Part shown: positions 60,454 to 64,000 of the stretch, in pieces
How the letters are laid out: every line of letters starts with the position of its first letter
Position numbering within the stretch: the stretch's first letter is position 1
From: Stratiolaelaps scimitus
Taxonomy: Eukaryota > Arthropoda > Arachnida > Mesostigmata > Laelapidae
Assembly (NCBI GenBank): GCA_019614645.1
Contig: JABWDB010000047.1
Span: 2,170,001-2,234,000 of the forward strand
DNA: 64,000 bases
Reading direction: 5' to 3'
Notes under the pieces: generated by a model
Databases searched by the model: none
What the model was told of the DNA's origin: nothing
The model's input: only the letters and a program-made list of their open reading frames with translations
Position numbers and translations under genes: made by a program

Positions 60454-62574
60454 TTGGGGAACACTAGCAGACTGAGCTGGCAGCGTGTCTACCAGGCGGT
60501 GGACGCGGACGAGGCTTTCGAGGCTTTCAGCTCTATTATAACGAGAGAATACGATAAGTGTTTCACTGTCAGGGTGAGTCGTAGACCTCCACAGCAAAAG
60601 AGATTCCAGTTCAATGCGAGACTTCGGAGTCTGCGCCATTCGGTGAACAAACTATACCGCTGGTACTTGAGAAATAGATCCTTAGAATCTAAGATGGCGT
60701 ATTATCATAGTCTTCGTCGATACAGACACGACCTTCAAATTGCTAGGAGCTCGTTTTACCGAGAGCAGTTTGGGCGACATAAAGGGAATGCAAAGAAGTT
60801 GTGGGAGTTTGTAAACGCTGCCTGTGGACGGGAGAGACAAAAAGCGGCACTGCCAACAGCCCTGGTCATCGAATCCGGCGAACTGACAAGTCCGCAGGAG
60901 ATTGCGAATGAATTAAATACTCATTTTGCTGCGGTGGGCTCAAAAACGGTTGCCTCTCTTCGGATCGACGATAATATCGAGCCGGAGCTTACATCGATCT
61001 GGCCCTGTCGAAACACCACATTTGAGTTCTCCCAAGTCAACTGTGTGGAGATTCAGACAGTGCTTGAATCTACGAAGGCTAGTTGGTCTACAGGCGCAGC
61101 AGGGATCCCCAGCGCTCTGGTAAAACGTGCGTCGGCGGTGCTCGCGAGACCTTTTGCTCACATAGCCAATCTGTCGCTGAGTAGGGGGACATTTCCACGC
61201 AAGTTGAAAGACGCTTCAGTTATACCACTATATAAGAAGAAGGGGGATCGGAAGCATCTGTCAAATTACCGACCAATCTCGTTGGTTGATTACTTGTCCA
61301 AGGTGATCGAGAAGGTAGTGATGGTCCGCCTGGAGAAATATCTTCACTCGATAGATTTTCTCTCAGCTAGTCAATTCGGTTTTCGTAGGGCACGCTCGAC
61401 TGAACTCGCAATGGCCCACCTGTGGCAGGAAATATCTGACACCATTGAGAACAACCAGGTATGTCTGGGCGTCTTATTGGATGTCTCTGCTGCGTTCAAT
61501 TGTCTTCGGCATACATTTTTCCTGCAGGCCTTGAAGTGCCTTGGATGCCAACCCGGTGTCGTTGACTGGTTTCGCTCGTACTTGTCCGCGAGGCGACAGG
61601 CGGTGAAAGTAGCGGACATCGAATCGGACTGGCTGGAAGTTGACATTGGCACGCCCCAGGGATCCATTCTAGGGCCGTTTATGTTTCTAATTCTAGTCAA
61701 TTTCATTCTTCTCAAAATCGCTGGTGGGAAATTTTGTAGGACCATTGCATACGCGGACGACACTTCGCTTCTGTTTCGAATTCGGCCTTCATCGCTGCAA
61801 CTCGACATCGAAGAGGCTCTAAAGAAGGTGGAGGGGGTTATCAACACCTTCGAAAGATTCGGTCTGGTAATCAACACGACCAAGACCAACCTCATTCTCT
61901 TTCGCCCGCCTCAACGAAATGTGCAGGTGTCGCCGACACAGGTAGCCGGTGAAACGATGCACTGGTCATCGTCTGCGAAGTGCCTTGGCCTTACGCTTCA
62001 GGAAAACATGCGCTGGCAGGACCACATAGGGAGCTTCATGCCCAAATGCTACGCAGTGGTGGCCAACTTGCGTCGCCTGAGAGAGCGTGGGGTTCCTGTG
62101 GATGGCCTGTTACACCTCTATAAAGTTTTATTGGTACCTCTGTTGTGCTACGGGATCTCTATCTGGGGAGGAGGCTACAGCATGATTCTTCGGAGAGGAG
62201 AGGTTGTTCAGTATGACGCACTACGGGCTATCTTTGGCAGACGTCGCTCCGACTCCGTCGCCGACATTCTGGGGAAGTACGAATTGCCTAAGCTGAGCGT
62301 TATGTATTTGATTCACGTAGCTCTTCTTGCCTTTAAGATGTCGAAGGGACGTATTCCAAACGACATTACTTTCCCAATTACCACTGTGGTGCGAAGAACG
62401 GCCCGCAGACCAACTGAGTTTGTGATACCTTTTGCCGTTAAAGAATCTAGCCGCCATACTCTCGCTTATCGCTTGCCGGCAGTCTGGGGCTCTCTTCCTC
62501 GCGAGATTCGTTCACTCTCCTCGGCAAAAAAGTTTGCAGCGGAGGTGAAAAAATTTTTTATCAATCAGATGTAG
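60454..62574 (+). CDS. LINE ORF2 reverse transcriptase, partial and probably inactive
   Basis: The frame is open from 60367 to TAG at 62574 without frameshift (706 codons counted from 60454; no true ATG is needed in a truncated copy). Residues 1-170 are the linker after the lost endonuclease. RT motifs follow: LSNYRPISL (about 269-277), QFGFRRARSTE (307 onward), first catalytic Asp in LLDVSAAFN (D343), GTPQGSILGP (399-408), and the YADD box (433-436) with both Asp present. The C-terminal part (about 480-700) is the thumb and tail region. Family consensus has IND after GPLLF; here it is VNF, and SKAFD reads SAAFN, so function is doubtful despite the open frame. The enzyme would copy its own RNA at a chromosomal nick. 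Confidence 0.88.
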   Translation: MGNTSRLSWQRVYQAVDADEAFEAFSSIITREYDKCFTVRVSRRPPQQKRFQFNARLRSLRHSVNKLYRWYLRNRSLESKMAYYHSLRRYRHDLQIARSSFYREQFGRHKGNAKKLWEFVNAACGRERQKAALPTALVIESGELTSPQEIANELNTHFAAVGSKTVASLRIDDNIEPELTSIWPCRNTTFEFSQVNCVEIQTVLESTKASWSTGAAGIPSALVKRASAVLARPFAHIANLSLSRGTFPRKLKDASVIPLYKKKGDRKHLSNYRPISLVDYLSKVIEKVVMVRLEKYLHSIDFLSASQFGFRRARSTELAMAHLWQEISDTIENNQVCLGVLLDVSAAFNCLRHTFFLQALKCLGCQPGVVDWFRSYLSARRQAVKVADIESDWLEVDIGTPQGSILGPFMFLILVNFILLKIAGGKFCRTIAYADDTSLLFRIRPSSLQLDIEEALKKVEGVINTFERFGLVINTTKTNLILFRPPQRNVQVSPTQVAGETMHWSSSAKCLGLTLQENMRWQDHIGSFMPKCYAVVANLRRLRERGVPVDGLLHLYKVLLVPLLCYGISIWGGGYSMILRRGEVVQYDALRAIFGRRRSDSVADILGKYELPKLSVMYLIHVALLAFKMSKGRIPNDITFPITTVVRRTARRPTEFVIPFAVKESSRHTLAYRLPAVWGSLPREIRSLSSAKKFAAEVKKFFINQM

Positions 62575-62696
62575 ATATTTTTGTGGATAGTTGTTTTGTA
62601 TCTTACCCAATGTTTACATATTGTACAAAAAGAAAAATGTGTACCCTTTATATATAAAATATACGTTGCAATAATTCTTTTAACTATTATTTTTAC

Positions 62697-62760
62697 GAGA
62701 ACTTAAGCATGTATATAGCAGTTCCGTCAATAAACATTTGTTTGAATTTGAATTTGAATC
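62697..62760 (+). repeat. LINE 3' terminal block and TTTGAA tail
   Basis: GAGAACTTAAGCAT (62697), GCAGTTCCG, AATAAAC and then about three TTTGAA units. This block is the reference for the three remnants elsewhere in the window and probably carries the recognition signal for its reverse transcriptase. Confidence 0.75.
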
Positions 62761-63117
62761 TTCCAGCCTACGATTAACGTTGTACACCGGAACTAATAGT
62801 GTCTTGTAGGCTCACTATAGTTGGCCCCATAGACTTCGTTATCGAACATGATCATCGAAGCTACATTATAGCGATTAACACGGCAATTGCATATCCATTC
62901 GATGAGATGCCTAGAGTCAGCGAGAGATTATAGGAAGCTTATAGCCTGGTTCTTTTTTTATATATATAGCTAGAATCTCTCTACGCTCGTCTCCTTTTTC
63001 GGTATAGGGCTTTTTACCCGTGTTGGTATAGTGTGCAAGGTTGCATTGCTACTTGCTTACCAATATATTCCGATAGCCTTTCAGTAATAGGCCCCAAGGA
63101 CGACTGCTTCATCAAGT
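62761..63117. other. AT-rich stretch after the LINE
   Basis: No gene recognised. A short T/TA run lies at 62950-62970. On the minus strand a TTG|GTAAGC donor-like site is present near 63062, within or after the candidate exon at 63118-63336. Confidence 0.4.
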
Positions 63118-63336
63118 TTATAGGCTTCCAGGACGAAAGTAGAAGACAATATAATCCCAAGGAAATTGACAATACTTGTGAAGCTTGCGCAACTTGGCCT
63201 GGGTAGCATTTGTCTCGTCGGTAGATTCCAACACGTAGTAGGAAGTCGACGATAACGTTTCAAGGATGTGGTTCCACCTTCGACGACCAACTTGCCGTCT
63301 ATTCAGCCTCCACAGAGATTTAAACGAAAGACTCTT
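63118..63336 (-). CDS. candidate terminal exon, 72 codons, unidentified protein
   Basis: A pyrimidine-rich tract ending AACGAATAG gives a good acceptor at 63337. The frame then runs 72 codons to TAA (63120-63118). It starts KSLSFKSLWRLNRRQVGRRR, continues with HILETLSSTSYYVLES and a sequon NATQ, and ends KYCQFPWDYIVFYFRPGSL. No start codon is needed if it is an internal or last exon. Composition (aromatic-rich end, basic start) looks like protein, not translated repeat. I do not recognise a family. An overlapping 69-codon frame (to 63081) in another phase is the main competitor, and chance is possible. Confidence 0.35.
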   Translation of the reverse strand, partial: KSLSFKSLWRLNRRQVGRRRWNHILETLSSTSYYVLESTDETNATQAKLRKLHKYCQFPWDYIVFYFRPGSL

Positions 63337-64000
63337 CTATTCGTTAAAAGAATAAGAATGATAATAAAAATAAAGTAGAAAGCTAAATATCTTTGAGACT
63401 TTATATTTATAAAGCCTTTCCGTTATCATCGACCCGACGCATCTGTTTTTCTTCATCTCGACAAGGAAAAAAGATTCACTTTGACAACTGGCTAATTAGC
63501 TATTAGTTTGTATTCCTATTATACAAATAACATTAGCAGCCGTCTATTGTATATATCAAAAATATGATATTGAGATAGCAAAGCATTATTTATTCGCTTT
63601 TTCGGCTTTCCGACCTGCAGAAGTTGTCTTCAAATGCCCTTTGCGTCGTTAGTATATAATACAAGAAAATTCTATGAAAATGTATACGTTGTTTAAAAAC
63701 TCTATTCCATTTACCTATATACAACGTTTTTCAAGTCGTCGATAGAATAGGACAAGAACTCGTTGTTTAAGCTGAAATGTTTCAGGGATATAGAGAAGTA
63801 ATTTATCGAAAGCGTGCCCCGCTGTAAGCATAGGGTGAACCTCGTACCAATCGTCTTGACGAATTAGGATTCAAGCTAAGCTTACAGCATACAGCCATTG
63901 GCAGCGGGAAATTCGTACACGATTACCTAATGGCGTTGCTTAGGTGAGCAAGGCTTACGTTGTTTGCTTAGGTGTGTACACATCGCCATTTTCGATGAAT
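63337..64000. other. AT-rich right end, no gene recognised
   Basis: No coding frame of note on either strand. If the 63118-63336 exon is real, this is its upstream intron. Confidence 0.4.

Larger units (their letters stand above)
60367..62760 (+). mobile_element. 5'-truncated CR1/Jockey-like LINE
   Basis: The element consists of the ORF2 linker and reverse-transcriptase part, a 3' untranslated part of about 170 bases with AATAAA at 62729, and a tandem TTTGAA tail ending near 62760. The apurinic endonuclease domain that should precede the linker is absent, and the frame is blocked by TAA at 60364, which fits 5' truncation during target-primed reverse transcription. The TTTGAA microsatellite-like tail, in place of poly(A), points to the CR1/L2/Rex-like branch and not to Jockey proper. 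A target-site duplication was not found. Confidence 0.85.

Overview
The window is a piece of a eukaryotic nuclear genome, most likely an arthropod and perhaps a chelicerate (mite or tick). The reasons are spliced genes with GT-AG introns, a muscle CH-domain gene of the Mp20/transgelin type, non-LTR retrotransposon and tRNA-derived SINE remnants, many short AT microsatellites, and no operon-like ORF packing. The lineage is an inference: no rRNA, mitochondrial or species-specific marker was seen.

Three things can be read as genes or gene-like units. (1) At the left edge on the minus strand (917-1313) lies what looks like the first coding exon of a membrane protein: a Gly/Ser/Pro-rich N-terminus, then a transmembrane helix cut by a splice donor, as in TM1 of a peptide GPCR. 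It has a TATA-like element and a 21-codon uORF ending one base before the main start. The rest of the gene lies beyond the window. (2) A complete four-exon gene on the minus strand, 57526 down to 33378, encodes a 186-residue Mp20/transgelin-like protein: one calponin-homology domain plus one C-terminal calponin-like repeat. All splice sites are canonical and all phases agree. Its first intron is about 20.9 kb and fills a third of the window. (3) At 60367-62760 (+) sits a 5'-truncated CR1/Jockey-like LINE with a 706-codon reverse-transcriptase ORF, no endonuclease and a tandem TTTGAA tail.

The rest is mostly non-coding, repeat-bearing DNA. At least three further LINE 3'-end remnants share the tail sequence of the intact copy (25735-25810 +; 52085-52170 - and 52470-52535 -). 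Two tRNA-derived SINE copies (40885-40990 -; 55055-55125 +) belong to one family. Two further interspersed families are each represented by a pair of diverged copies (4225-4360 / 16236-16465 and 11040-11136 / 58465-58566). There are also an 84-bp tandem duplication, a 23-bp near-perfect hairpin, an isolated hAT-like terminal motif and numerous microsatellites.

Several stop-free, splice-flanked or coding-like segments could be unrecognised exons or decayed genes: 63118-63336 (-), 58942-59052 (-), 46547-46795 (+), 48600-48930 (+), 50640-50915 (+) and 22138-22313 (+). I saw no novel multi-gene system. The most useful leads are the GPCR-like first exon with its uORF, the unidentified exon at 63118-63336, the very long Mp20 intron, and the shared LINE tails.
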